Positions 25,301 through 37,431 of a DNA stretch of 64,000 nt are shown here, in pieces (within the stretch, counting starts at the first letter, position 1; each line of letters starts with the position of its first letter). The notes under the pieces are model-generated. The model searched no databases. It was not told where the DNA came from and worked only from the letters and a program-made list of their open reading frames with translations. This DNA is from Roridomyces roridus (taxonomy: Eukaryota; Basidiomycota; Agaricomycetes; Agaricales; Mycenaceae). The translations under genes were made by a program, and so were the position numbers. Location: positions 248,001 to 312,000 of the forward strand of contig JARKIF010000006.1 of NCBI GenBank assembly GCA_029378245.1, in the 5' to 3' direction.

Positions 25301-28300
25301 GTGTTGAAACGCAAACGCAATGTATTTCGAGTCCGGGGAGAAACAGACGGAAATGATTGGCCCATTCTCTCCGTATATCGGGCCAGCAAACTTGGAATTT
25401 GTTTCGAGATCCCATACGCGGAGCGTTCCGTCTGAAGAGCTCGAGGCTAACAGCTGGCCATCTGGTGAGATTGCGACGGACAGAACCCAGCTGGTGTGCC
25501 CCGAAAACGAATGGACGAGACTGTACGTGTCCAAACACCAGAGCCGCACGACCCCGTCGTAAGATCCTGTCGCAATGTGTTGGCTGTCCGGCGACACAGC
25601 GATGGCAATGATATCGCCGTCCCCAAATCGCCCAGTCACCAGGGTGCCTGTTTTCAAATCCCAAAGATAAAAACCGCCCTTGACCTCGGGCTCAGGCTCC
25701 TTGTCCGGTTCGGTCTCCGGCAGCTCGATACCCAGACCCGAGAGATCAATTTCGTAGTTGGCCTCGATAATGGGCGGTCCCGCCTCCGCCACAGTCTTTG
25801 CAGTCAAGTGAGCGAACAAAAGTGGTGTCCCAGTGCCCGCGACAACTCCGTGCCCGTTAGGCAAAAAGGCCACCGCGTTGACCCCACCCGCATCAATTTC
25901 CTTGACTCCACCGAGAATGTTGCGATCGCGATCCCCAGCAAACCAAATCACCACCCTTGCATCCTGGGCGCCGCCCGAAGCAATCGTTTCGCCGTCCGGC
26001 GCAAACGCCACAGACGAGACCCAATCGAAATGCCCGTCAAGGACATTGAGCAGACTGATCCAATGGTCCCCCGATGAACCCGTGAAATGTAACTTTGAAG
26101 GAAACCGGGACTCGAACTGTTTGCGGATCAACGATTTTCGGGGCGTGAACCCCAGGGCGGAGATGTATATGTGGGCGGGGTTTCGATTTATCGGATCATT
26201 GAACACAGTCAGGAATCTGATCGCGTCTCGAAGGAAATCTCGGAAGGGGTCGTCTGCCTGCAACATTGTGTTATTGACAAAGTAGAGACAGCAGAGCAAC
26301 GAACCTTGATGTAGGTCTGATCGACAAATTGAAGACTGGACTTGGCGAGGGACACTTTGAACTTCATGCAGAGGACTTCAAGCCAATAAAGAAACTTGTC
26401 TCGGATGAACTCCTTGAGCTGAACAAGAATCTCGTCATCACTGCCGCCTGCTTCCCAGAGATGGTTCGCCCAGAAGAAACTGGCGTATTCCAATTCCCGG
26501 GAAATGAAGTTAACCACCCGATAAGAATAGTCCGAAATCTCCCAAGTGGGAATATGCGAGTCCTCGATGTTGCAAATGTTGAACCGAAGCTGTGAACTGA
26601 GGACACGTAAACAGCCCAGCGCCAAAGTCTTGGACTGCGCCTGGGCATCACAGAACCACGGTTTTTCGCCAGAGCGCTGGGGATCCGTGATATAGTCGGC
26701 AAAGGACGTGTGGAGGATTTTGGCCGAAGATCCCGGGTTCCACTGGACAACACAGCGGAGGTATCCGAGGACTTGTGCAGCCCGCCCACGCGGAAACCCG
26801 AGGAGTTCATCAAGAGCCGAATCAATCAGTGGCCTTTTACTGAGCACAATAGCACCCAGGACAGCGCGAGCCGTTGACGCAAAAGTCTCATTCCTCCAGT
26901 CGCCAGAACTCCGTAGTGCGACGGTGTATAATTCATCCAAGTCATCCGCCACTCCAGAGGCGAGGATTGTCGCCAGCTGTTCTCTGGGGTCGAAACCGCC
27001 AATGAATTTGCAGGCCGTGACGACCCAGATAAACAGGCCGCCAGAGTAGGCCGCGAGCGTCTCGATAGCGGGGTCCCCAGGCCAATCTGGGTCGAGATGT
27101 TTGTTGTTGCAGATGCTCTGCATGTTAAAGCGCAGATACGCTACGATATCGGCCTTGGTTGAATCCGATGTCACGTCGAGGGACATGGGAGCGATGTGCG
27201 ATTTTTGAGAAAATGGACTGGCAATGTCCGAATCAGGTCGGCTGGTGATCAAGATGCGGAATGCGGAAGGGAGGTTGTGGAATTCGTTGACAATGAGAGA
27301 GACGAGGGCCTGGCGGGAGGTCGGGTCCCCGCATTCATCCAGGGCGTCGAGAACGATTACTGTGGGTCCTCGGTCTTGGTCCTCACCGGCGACTTTGAGG
27401 AGAGGATTTAGCAGCAGCTGACGGAATCGCGACAAGAGGGGGGCTGTAACGCAGGCCGCATCAGCCGCGATGGCGTCACAGACGGCTGCGCGAATACGAG
27501 CATCTGACTCAGCCAATTGGTGAGCGAGCGTGCAGATGATGCTGCCGGGGCTGCTGCCTGCGGCGGTACTGTTTCGGTCAAAGAACAGGAAGGCTCCGAG
27601 GCGGTGGAGATCGCGAAAGTACTCGGATATGGTTGTCGATATCGTACTCTTCCCGGAGCCCGGGGGGCCATACAGCCAGAGAATATTGGAGTTGCCCGAC
27701 GTTGTGAGAAGCCACTCTGTGACGCATGATACGATATCTTGGCGGGTCCCGGCGAGGCACTCTGAGCGCGAGGACGCATCCATCGTCAGAGGATTGAGGG
27801 ATTTTAACTTCTCGGCTTGCGCTGGCGAACCATGTCTCTACAAGTATCCAGAATCAGGGAGAGCAACACTCACCCAGACTCTCAACCGTATTCACCGTCT
27901 TGGCCGAGAAAAATACCGATTGTACGGCAAGACTGTGGTCGAATGAAGCCTTCAGCTCGCGTAACGCTTGAGAAAGGCCGTCGATCTTCTGGCCTGTATT
28001 CGACAGAGTGTCCCGCTGGAGTCGTCCTGCAAAAATTCCAGTCGACATGATCATAACAGGAGAGGTCACACACCCGAAAACCCATGCGAAACGTATTCAC
28101 GGATGAAAATGGCGCATTCGACGGTTTGCTTAACGATAAGCTGAATGACGTTTTCCAGCGGCTTGATCTTAGCAGGCAGGAAATCGACGTCCTCCACGAA
28201 CGAATAGACTTCGACCATCGTGTCGACAAGCTGAGAAGCTTTTTCGTCCGTCCCCTCCTGTTTCTTTATGCGTGAGTCACTGGAGATGTTGAACAAGATG

Positions 28301-29171
28301 GCGACGTGCCTCGTACACAAGCGTCAAGATCTTCCACGCTGTACTCGCATAGGGATGAATCTGGACGATATAATAATTAATGCGTGCGAATGAACACCAG
28401 GGCATACCTGGCTGAGTTGATCCCCGAGTTTAACGATTATGTCCAGTTTTTCCAAGACCGTTTTCAAGCTGGAAACCAGCGGCTCGACGCCAGGCAGAGA
28501 CGAAGTGTCGGCGGTAAGATCCCCGGTCTTGACTAGCACTTCTGCGGAGCCCACAGACAAGTTCGTGATCGATGTGTGAGCTTCCTCGGTCATAGATTTG
28601 AGCTGTCCCTGCGAAATGCGCTCCACGCCCACATATAGGACGCCTGTTGGCTGTCCCTTCTGCGCCCCTTCAGCGCCAACGAGGTGGAGCTCTGCGTCTA
28701 AGCAAACCAATCATCGACCGGATATCACGACACACCTTTCCCACTTCCGTCGGCCGGGCAGAGACCCAAAAGCTCATCGAGACGGATCTGAGCCGTACCG
28801 AGGCAAGGGTCTCCCAACATTGATAGGGTGGCGTCATGCAACAGCTTGACAGATATTACGGCGCCCGTCGTCGTCGACGAACTAACAAGTGACCATTCAG
28901 TCCCAGAATTGCGAGCAGGGCGTAACCCACAGAGTGAAGAGATCCCCTTCCCACCGGGGTTCTATTGTCCTGCTCACGGTTTGCGTTCGATGGATTTGTT
29001 CACCGTCCTGGTAAATCTTTACGTAGAGATTCGGTTTGTCGCCATGCCGATGGCCCGGATTCCACTGGACGCCGGAGGCTGTTTTCACTGGTGGACAGAG
29101 AGATCGTAAATCTGACAAAGCATTCATGGAGTCATGGGTCACTCACCGCTGAATAGGTAACCCGACGACAT
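22372..29171 (-). pseudogene. C2-helical-NACHT-WD40 (STAND/NLR-like) gene, interrupted by an LTR
   Basis: A signal-transducing ATPase of the fungal NLR type, a class linked to non-self recognition. Order from the start at 29171: C2 domain (NLYVKIYQDGEQIHRTQT near 29010, continuing to 28760 with GDPCLGTAQIRLDELL); an alpha-helical region (28700-27870); NACHT (27780-26900) with Walker A GPPGSGKST and Walker B VIVLDALDECG; a winged-helix-like linker; then a WD40 propeller of about a dozen blades (26060-24400). After the insertion at 22932-24396 the propeller continues (22930-22650) and ends in the family tail WIPPW...LDLVHFVHG (22372-22610). Introns include 26258-26304 and 27822-27873. As it stands the protein would stop at 24368, eight residues inside the insertion, losing two or more blades and the tail. 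With the insert and one 4-bp duplication removed, the split blade (CDDGAV / RLYDTDTG) joins in frame. Confidence 0.9.
22932..24396 (-). mobile_element. Solo-LTR-like insertion (1,465 bp) with target-site duplication
   Basis: The insert begins TGATG and ends TTATCA, so it has the 5'-TG...CA-3' ends of a retrotransposon LTR. It is flanked by ccgc at 22928-22931 and 24397-24400; accgc also fits if the boundary shifts by one base. Read on the minus strand it carries a TATA box (CTGTATAAAG near 23640) in the position of a U3/R boundary. A perfect hairpin lies at 23943-23966. There is no long ORF, internal polyprotein or second LTR, so this is best read as a solo LTR left by recombination. Confidence 0.82.
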
Positions 29172-32100
29172 GGTTGGGAGAAGAAGGAGTAGAGGTCATT
29201 GTGATGTGGCAAGTTATAGCTACCGCCACGCGTCGCCCATGTTATGCATCTGACAGCCTTCAGATACCTGCGCAACCTCCGATCTACACAACATGCTGGC
29301 CAAGAACGAATCAATTCACGGAGCTCTTGCGGAGCTCAAGGCCGAAATTAGGTAGGCATCTTGCCACTTCCGCGGCCGAGGAAGGGCCGAGGCGAGGCGT
29401 AAATCGTTGGACATTCAAGTAGAGAGCCGATGATAAGCAGTGTATTTTTACACGCGGGGAATTCACGCGTTTTCGTGATTCCAGCTTACAACCAAGTCCC
29501 GGGACTAGTGAGGCATAATTACAACATTGAGGGTACGTGTCCGCCTCGGGGCAGCGTATTAGACTTGAGGGCTCTGGGAATTAGCTGATGACTGTGTACC
29601 ATTGCCCGAGAGTGATCAAGAGGATAGAAGGGACTGCCCGTCCCACTTACCAACCAGAGACATACTCGAATCGTACTCCCCGGGAGTCGAACCCAAGGAG
29701 ATCAGTTCTTACGAAGGATGAATTACCTTATCATCCAGGCACATCCTAGGATGCCGCAAGTCATTAAACGCCGGCCGATGACAGACCAGAGAAAGAGGAG
29801 AAGAGAAGTTCAACAAAGCCGAGAGTGCCGACCTCCGGCATCATCGGCTCAGAATACAACCTTTGATGATGAGGCTCGGGTGGGTCGGTTACCTGTCTAG
29901 CAAGCCCCCGGCAGACTGGTTCAGGCATCTAAGGCAGAAGGAAACCTCCAGCCAGTCTGAGAGGGAAAGAGATAAACCGATGGAGCGTTCTGGAACTTCC
30001 GGCAGCACGTGAGGATCGACGGCTGACTGAGGCATCAAGCATGCAATCCTGACGAACTGATCAGAAAGAGGAATGAGAGCTATGCCATTGGCCAGACGAG
30101 GCCTCGGCATCACAGATACCATATATATTCTTCAGTCCGCAAAATGTATAAAAGCCATAGCAAAACAGCATGTACAGTAGTAGATTTGACCCCTCCAATC
30201 TGTGAGACCAGTGCGGACAATAAATTGCTCAGAACACAACCTAGAGATTTGAGTTTGACTGAGCCCCGGCTAGTTAGCTTGAGACTGCACGTTCGGACAC
30301 GACGAGCTTGAACCCCCGAGAGTTGCCTTTGACGTTGTACCGAGGTTTTGAAGGACGAGACGCCTGTCCTACTACCCCGAACACACACACACGAGTATTA
30401 GATTGGTTGAGATTTGGATTTGATTAGTGGTTGAGTTTGTGGTTGAGTTATCTCACTACATTCGATACTACCCAGAGAGTCTATTTCACGGCCGCACCCT
30501 AGTGCACCGTTTCACCGAGAAGTCGATAGAGAGCGGAAGAACGCAGTGGATCCACTTCGGACGATGGGGGACGATGCATGGTGAACTTGTGGAAGGCAAG
30601 AGGTACATAGTCTGTTAGTTACCACGCTCTGTCAAGTGGTAGCCACCCCTATTATGTAAGCCATCACGTGCACGATCCCAGCAGACTTCACTCTCACTAA
30701 CCCAGTATATTTTTTGTGTTAGAAGCGTGTCCAAGCACCCAGTTGTCTCGAGGGTATGTCCCATGACACAGTTTGTGCCGAATGCTACGCTTCCGAATGA
30801 GTACAAGCAAGTGCGAAAGGCACGTGACGATCGCATCAATCGGGCCTTTTGCTCCGTGCTCACCAACAGCGACCTCAAAAAATAAAACAAATTCGCAGCA
30901 TGCATCATGGAAGTCATCGAACGGGTCCCACCTGCTTTGGCAATGCAAATACATGTCTGAACAGAGGGAATAGGTACAATGCTTACATAATAAGGACGGC
31001 TACCGCTAATCAGACCGCGGTAACCAACAGACTTTATCACGCGAGGAACGAGCGGCAATTGATAAAGCGTCTGTCAAGAGAGACTAAGAGGTACACAGCC
31101 TTGCACAAACAAAGACACACCATCAATAATCATGATCATCACGTGCAACTTGTTCTCGATCCGGCCGATAGGGCAGAAGTCTCGAAAATCGTGCGTTCTA
31201 GGTCACGCGGGGGTCGGGGATTGGAGACGGCGGATCATTGAGATGTCGTGGTTGACTCCTCGTCTGAGGGTGGTGCCAGTGGTGGGAGGGGAAGAAGAGT
31301 ATATGTGATTTCAACGGGGGCCGAACTATGATGTCGGATCAGCTATCACGCGGAGTCGCACATCGCCAAGTTCGTCGACTTTTTCCCACTCGGACTCTCG
31401 ACGCCATCTGAGATCTATCATACGTACTGGACTTCTAAGGTTAAGACTACTTAGCTACATCTACTTCTACCGAGCCCTCCCAACGAGGGCGCGATAGGTA
31501 CCAGAACAGCGCGCTGCGCCATAGCATGGGTTACGCGGCGTCCCGGTACTTATGTAGCAGCACAAGTGATTATCTTGACTCGAGTTTCGGGTGCTCGTTG
31601 GGTTGAATACGAGTACGTTCAACGTTAACAATCAATTCACGCACCGAAACAACACCGAAAATCCAACTAAGAAAAGGTTTCAACTGTGACTAAGTCCAGG
31701 TGCTACCCCCCGGTCCTGGGACTAGCAACCGCCGTCTTGCTGCAAATCCCCGCATGATTAACAAGTATTGGCATGGATACTGTGCGGGAACGTTAGGAGT
31801 CATAAATGCCGAGATGCCCGATTGCTTAATCCGGGCTGCTTGGGAGAGAAAACAAGGGCTCACGTAGGCTTGTCTTTGCAGAGGAACGACTGTCAGCCAG
31901 CGAAATCCGCTGATCGTACTTACTGCGCACGAGTCAATTGGAGGCTATGTATGATTGAGATGAACGAAAATTTAACCGAGGGTGTGCGAGGCATGTGCAG
32001 AACTGAATGCATTGCAGGATAAGCACAGTCACTCCAGTGGCCCACAGGTTCTGAAGGTCTTGATTCGAACTCAATGTTCTATGTCAATCTAACCCACTTG

Positions 32101-32426
32101 GTTCACTGCAGCTGTGCGCTATGATGACATCAATTCCCCGAGCGAATGGCTGAGCAGGACAGACATAGTACTAGTAGGACCCCACGGTGTTCTCACAAGA
32201 TCACAAATCGCCGACCATAAATCGCCGACCGGGATAGAGACACGGAGGCCGCGCGCGGGTACGCATCAATTATCAAGAAGTTCTGACTGAGAATCGAACT
32301 CAGCTTGCGACCTTGGCACTAAAAAGGAGAATGAACACCGGTTCCGAGCCTGTGCAAAAGAACCTATGCTCGAGCTCACTACATCTTTATAAAGTGGTCA
32401 TTCATGCCGGGGCCCTGAAGAACAAC
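29172..32426. other. Long intergenic region with tRNA-like and LTR-like scraps
   Basis: No protein gene is supported. A stretch near 29655-29735 (minus) has an intact T-arm/B-box (TTGGGTTCGACTCCCGG) and a D-arm-like A box but no pairing anticodon stem. A weaker tRNA-like stretch lies at 32283-32365 (T-arm CTGAGTTCGATTCTCAG on the minus strand). A short CA microsatellite is at 30382-30393. The remaining sequence shows nothing I can name. Confidence 0.45.
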
Positions 32427-33092
32427 ATGTCTCACCAACAGACACGCCCATCGAAGCCCAAGCCACCCCCGGTGCCAGTGAGCCACGGCCACAGAGGGTA
32501 CATCGCCTGTACCAATTGTCGACGGCGCAAGGTCAGAGTAAGTCGTCAATCCCATCCCTGAGGAAAAAAATCCCAACGCGACTATTTTGAACAGTGTACG
32601 ATTGCACCAATGTCTCCGCCCGAGAGCCCTTGCGAGCAATGCACGAAACGCAATTTGCGGTGCAAGTATCTCACTGTCAGCCAGGAGCAAGACGCGGAGC
32701 CCTCGCGCGAGGAGGGAGCGCAGCATCCGTGGCCGGGCGGGCTGGCAATGGAGGGTGCATCATCGTCCCAACATCGACATTACGGCGAATTGGAGCAGAG
32801 CGTCGTACCGCTGACTCATCCTTATACGCAACACCAACAACAATATCAGCGCTCCCCTGAAGAATACGACGCGGCGGAGCAGTGGACGGCAACGGGGTTT
32901 AACGGCAACATGAATCAGGCATCGAATCGGTCTCAGCGACCTACTACTTCTTTCATCTCACGTCCCCCCGCTGCGCCGCTTCCGCCGAACTATGCTTCTG
33001 GTCTCGGTTCCACGCACCCTCACTACTATGCCCAACATCATAATCAGAATCCCGCGTTGAACGCCGAGTGGTATGATCCAGGGTCAGTTTGA
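32427..33092 (+). CDS. Short Zn(2)-Cys(6) binuclear cluster protein
   Basis: Probable fungal-specific transcription factor of about 202 residues. One intron (32538-32594) falls inside the zinc cluster. The cluster is CTNCRRRKVRC before and after the intron, then CEQCTKRNLRC, giving the six cysteines of a Zn2Cys6 DNA-binding domain near residues 29-60. The rest is low in predicted structure, rich in Gln, His, Pro and Tyr, with no fungal-specific middle homology domain. Full-length members of the class usually exceed 500 residues, so this is a short form; a further intron near 33081 that would extend the C-terminus cannot be excluded. The start is the first ATG in frame after the stop-rich leader. 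Confidence 0.8.
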
Positions 33093-34197
33093 TTGAACAT
33101 TTGCGGAAGGGGTGTCCTGAATGCCCGTTTCTTCTTGGCAGGTTTAGAATGTGCACATGCCCTCCGGGCGTACTACAATGCTCAGGACGGTGTAGTGGGA
33201 TCAGACGATGACAGGCTCATTGACATACTTGGCTTGGTGCCGCACCAGCCTACAATTAAGGCCGGAGGTCTGAGGCCATGGACTTTGCTTATCGTAGTAG
33301 GACTATGTTTTATAATGACTGTATTTTCGGAATGCGTGCGAGGACAATACTCAAGTAGATAGAATGGTGCAGTCGTTTTCAAAACTATATACGGTTTTTG
33401 ATCCCCCGCTCCATGAAGATCTTTGTTGACCGTTGTATGTCGGCGAGTCTGCTTCTGTCCGCTTTTGGCAGCCGCATACTCCACTCGACTCCACGCTTCA
33501 ATTCCATGGCTGTGCGGCTGCTCCGGACGGCGTATCCTCTTCTGCTCTACGATATCACCCAGGGCTCGAGGCACCCGCAAGAACCTCCCCCATGAGATCA
33601 AGAAACAAGTTGTACTTCAAGTTCTCTACTCCAGTGCCACGCCTCCGAAGCCGTGTGTTCGCGGTAGTACGCGCGAGTACGGGGGTAGGGCAAAGAATTT
33701 GAGTCCATGAGGAACCATACAGCAGGGCGTGAGCAGTCCACCTATAAACACGTAGCAACAATGGTGGAGTAGTAAGTACTAGAGAGTATTCTTGGAGTCA
33801 TGTCACCGCGTAGCGGCGTATGACGAAAAATAGTGGGGTCGGTGGGGCCAGTGGGAGAGGAAGCAGCACAGCAGAGCATGTACAGTGAGGACAAAGTGAG
33901 AGCGTGAGCGGATCAATCGGCATTGATCATTGCTTATGTCAGCTTTCCTCCTTGCTTCTTACCGTCACCCTATCGGGCTCGAGGACGCAACTTCAAGCGA
34001 TTTCGCCACCGCGGAGCACACGCATTCTCAGGACCGTCGGATGAAGAACGGTTTACATTTGGCCACGACACGTAATGACTCCTGGTTCGCGATAAGAGGC
34101 TCGCTCTTCTCCTTCCTTGCCTCGACGACCTCCTTCTGAATACATAAACATGAAATCGATACAAGAAGCTTAGCTCTCGTCGCCCTGCATCCGCACC
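33093..34197. other. Intergenic, nothing recognised
   Basis: Between the Zn2Cys6 gene and the LPMO gene. Short frames exist on both strands but none has a motif or a closed splice pattern. A possible small 3' exon of the Zn2Cys6 gene may lie near 33141. Confidence 0.4.
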
Positions 34198-35187
34198 ATG
34201 ATCATACCCGCCCAATCCCTCCTCGCCACTCTCACCTTCGTCTCCCTCGCCCTCGCCCACGGCTGGATCGGCAAGGTCACCATCGGCTCCAAATCCTACC
34301 TGGGAAACCCACCAGCCCTGTACTCAACTAATCCACCGCCCAGCGTCATCCGACAAATCGCAGACGTGCCCCCAGTCAAGGACGTCTGCTCCGCTGACCT
34401 CACCTGTGGGACGCAAGCAACTCCAGCTGCGCTCCAAGCCCCTGCCGCACCAGGCGACCCCATTTCCGTCGAGTGGCACACGTTGGCGGGGGCGGGGTAT
34501 TGGTTTCACGATGTCGGTCCGCTGATGGTTTACCTGGCGAGCTGCGCCGGCGTTGCGTCGTGCGCGGAATTGGACTCGAGTGAGACGACTGCCGCGGAGT
34601 GGTTTAAGATTGATGAGCAGGGGCGCGATGGGAACGGTATCTGGGCACAGGATAAGCTCGGTGCGTCTATTAACTTCTTCTTTCTCCCTGGCTATGCTTA
34701 ACTACCCCGCAGACGCCGGCGCTCCCGCGAGTTTCGTTCTCCCTCAGACTCTCAAATCGGGGCACTACCTCCTTCGGCACGAGATCATCGCACTGCACAC
34801 CGCGCAGTACGTCGGTGGTGCGGAGTTTTACGTTGGCTGCGTTCAGTTGAACGTCACTGGGCACGAGGAAGGCGCACCCAACGCCAAAGCGGGCGAGCTC
34901 GTTCGGATTCCTGGTGCATATACGCCAACTGATTCTGGGATTCTCATTGATGTGTGTTTCTCTCCCTTTCTTTTCCTCTAGCATGCTTATCGCCCATGTA
35001 GGTATATGATCTACTGCCGAGTGACGCGTACCCGTTTCCTGGCCCGCCGGTTGCTGCGTTAGTCTCACATGCTGAATCGGGCGGAGCGTCTACGAGCACT
35101 CAGGGGAAGATAAGGACGACACTACCCGGTGTACAGACGACAGAGAAACCCACGGCTGCTAAAACGACGACGAGTGTCAAGGGATAG
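34198..35187 (+). CDS. AA9 lytic polysaccharide monooxygenase
   Basis: Secreted copper enzyme that cleaves cellulose or hemicellulose by oxidation. 295 residues from three exons (introns 34661-34712 and 34952-35001; coding length divisible by three). The signal peptide ends ..SLALA so the mature protein starts HGWIGKV, which supplies the N-terminal copper-brace His. The second His is in WFHDVGPLMVYLASC. The conserved block HYLLRHEIIALH and the axial Tyr in AEFYVGC follow. The position that is Gln in most AA9 (AQFYP) is Glu here. The C-terminus is a Ser/Thr-rich extension without a cellulose-binding module. It stands alone; the GMC oxidase at 52.4 kb could supply H2O2 to such enzymes, but they are far apart. 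Confidence 0.93.
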
Positions 35188-35811
35188 AGTCAACAACTCC
35201 AAATCCGATGTACCTTTTAGAATTTCTTGTATCCGAACTCGTGGGTTTATTCCTATGTGTCGTTGGCATCGGCGGCGTGGCTACTTCCTCCCCAGTTGCC
35301 CATTCTTCAAGTTTTTCTGCACATTACAGGATCTCGAAACCATCGTGCTACGGAACTTGGATTTACAGGCGTTCGACGACCGAATGCTTGGTTTGCAGTG
35401 CAACCTCACGGTCTCTTTGCTGTTGCCTGTTTGTTGTACTGCTTTTGACTTTGTGTTTGAATCTTTGTGCTGCCGTGTCCTGTGAAGGTTGTCGCCGGCG
35501 TGACGGATCAGTCGGCAAATATGAATCAGCGGGGCGCTGATCGAGCGGCGCGGTCGGCAATTTCAAGCTTTTCATTCTCGTTGAGAGTCGAAAAAAAAGT
35601 ACCAATGCCGTCGTCGTCAACTGGATCTTGAAACTGTTCCTCTCGCCCATGAGTGACGCTCCTGTGGAAACTAAATTAAACCCCCCGATCAATACGACCT
35701 TGGTTCCTGGTTCCCTTGAACCAATCGAACCCCTGTTTACCCGTCATATTATGAGATGGGCTTGGTTGGGGCGTGGGCATCCGTTCCGCGTCCACATTCC
35801 CTTCCACAGAA
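35188..35811. other. Intergenic
   Basis: LPMO 3' flank and promoter of the next gene. No further feature is supported. Confidence 0.4.
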
Positions 35812-36997
35812 ATGCGCCTTTCTTTGCTATACGCACTCGGTCTGGCCGTTTTCTCCACCTCCAACGCAGCCGAAATCACCCGGACTTAGACTCGAACCAG
35901 CCCTCGTTGGTACTTTTGCGGGGGGAGGATTTAGTACCAAGATTTCCAATGCCGCAAGAAAGGGCTGGTCCGAGCCTAACCCGGACTTTGAAACGAGGAT
36001 TCAAGGCTTCTGATGTATCCGCTCGAGCCCCACAGGCTCTGGATGGCGCGTTGACCAACGCTCAACGTCTTGCTCGTGGGCTTCCGCTTCTCAAACCCCG
36101 GCCTCGAAGTGCGTCATCATCCGCCTGCTTTGTGCGAGATTTCTTACTGACCCCTGCCAGGCAACTTCCCCCGTCAATCCACCCCTTCAGCCGTGCCCCC
36201 CGTACAGTACGCTTGTCCATATCTCCGTCAGTTTCGTTTGGCTCACGCTGTTCTAGAGTTACGTGCAATATCGAAGTCAACCCCGTCAGCCCCACGGTCC
36301 GGGCCCCGTGGGTGGTGGTTCAAGCAGTCGATGTTCTACGGCAAATTCGAGGGTTTCACGCAGACCCAGAGTGACGGTACTGCTCTGGTGGTATCCTTCT
36401 CTTACACCCCCGGCTCGACGTCCCATTTCCCCATGCTGGCCTCGACGACGGCGTATGGCCAGTATCCGTACATGGCGGCCATCATCAGCGTCAACTCGGA
36501 GAGCAATGATCTCAGCTCGACGTCCACCAAGTGCGTAGCAGTTGCGTCTTAGGCTTACCCGTCTCAAATACTCCCAGTTTCGCGTATTTCGGAAAATCTG
36601 GTTACGTCCCGGAAGGTCCCCCGGTGGCCGGCGCTCCCAGCTCACACGGCGACGCCATGCTGAACACTCACCTCGGCGTGGAGACCGCCCTGTGGAGTTA
36701 TGATCCTATCACCCGTGGGCTCACGCCGACGTGGATCAACTCCAACGGAGATTCCATCTCGCCGACTATATTTTGGAACTATTGGGCTGGTGCGTTGCGT
36801 TTCTTCGTGCCGTATATATTCCCTGACTGATTCTTTTTGTATAGCGAGCTTCTACATCTCGGGGGCGAGTTCATCGAATGTATTTCCGGGAGGTGGGATA
36901 CCCATGGTACGTCTCTGCCTCTCTTTCTCTTGGCTCAGGATTTCAACGCGACATGCAGACGTTTACCTGCGTCGACCCTGTGCCGATTTCGGGGTAG
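35812..36997 (+). pseudogene. Secreted 'ALTNAQRLARGLP' family protein, disrupted
   Basis: I recognise the family as secreted, uncharacterised mushroom proteins. The signal peptide starts at 35812 (MRLSLLYALGLAVFSTSNA). The frame then meets a stop that is the first three bases of the 92-bp element at 35887-35978. After the element, ALTNAQRLARGLPLLKP appears (36050-36095). Later exons give YGQYPYMAAIISVN (36450-36500), NFAYFGKSGY, ETALWSYDP and WINSNGDS (36580-36780), SFYISGASSSNVFPGG (36845-36905), and a last exon TFTCVDPVPISG ending at 36997. Introns read at 36531-36577, 36790-36844 and 36907-36958. A second problem is a frame change near 36300-36320, between the exon starting SYVQY and the block GWWFKQSMFYG; no intron explains it. 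The gene is therefore probably dead twice over. Confidence 0.75.
35887..35978. mobile_element. 92-bp miniature inverted-repeat element with 9-bp TSD
   Basis: The ends are TAGACTCGAACCAGCCC and, reverse-complemented, TAGGCTCGGACCAGCCC (15 of 17 match). Identical 9-bp direct repeats acccggact flank it at 35878-35886 and 35979-35987. A 9-bp duplication suggests a Mutator-like mobiliser. Removing the element and one repeat (101 bp) restores the host frame exactly. Confidence 0.88.
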
Positions 36998-37431
36998 AGG
37001 CGTTGTTTGTATATACCGGTTCCCATTGCGAGGGAGCACGCTCGTTTTGAATGTCGTTCGTTGCCTTTAGTATACCTTGGACTTGGAATTTGAAATTATG
37101 TAGCAATAAATTGATAAGTTGGCCCAACCTACGACTCGGCGTGGATAAATGCGCTCTGGATGCATCCTCGCCAACCCCTGCACTATCGCGGGAATTTCCT
37201 GGTTACGCTGGTACTCGGAGCAAGCAAAGAAAAATGCGTAACAGCGAAGCGACTTCTACTCTATACAACCTCCAGGCGAGTCGTCGAACCAGGACCTGGA
37301 TTGGGCGCTGAATTCTAAGATCACGGCCCGGATTGACACGAATGAGTCTGAGATCGCCGACATTGGGCAAAGTTGAGTTCCAGTACATCCATCCCTCGGG
37401 GCATAAATATGAATACAAACTGACAGGATCG
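36998..37431. other. Intergenic
   Basis: 3' flanks of two convergent genes. Nothing further is recognised. Confidence 0.4.

Noticed and set aside
24368..26299. A separate WD40 gene ending at 24368 and a second one at 22372-23021
   Set aside because: Both are parts of one NACHT-WD40 gene; the apparent end comes from the LTR insertion and the apparent start at 23021 is inside the LTR.
30110..30388. A tRNA on the minus strand near 30300-30370
   Set aside because: A-box-like and B-box-like words occur, but the T-arm and acceptor do not pair.
35887..35978. The 92-bp element as an introner-type intron
   Set aside because: Neither boundary offers a GT donor or AG acceptor that would remove it cleanly; it carries a stop codon in frame.
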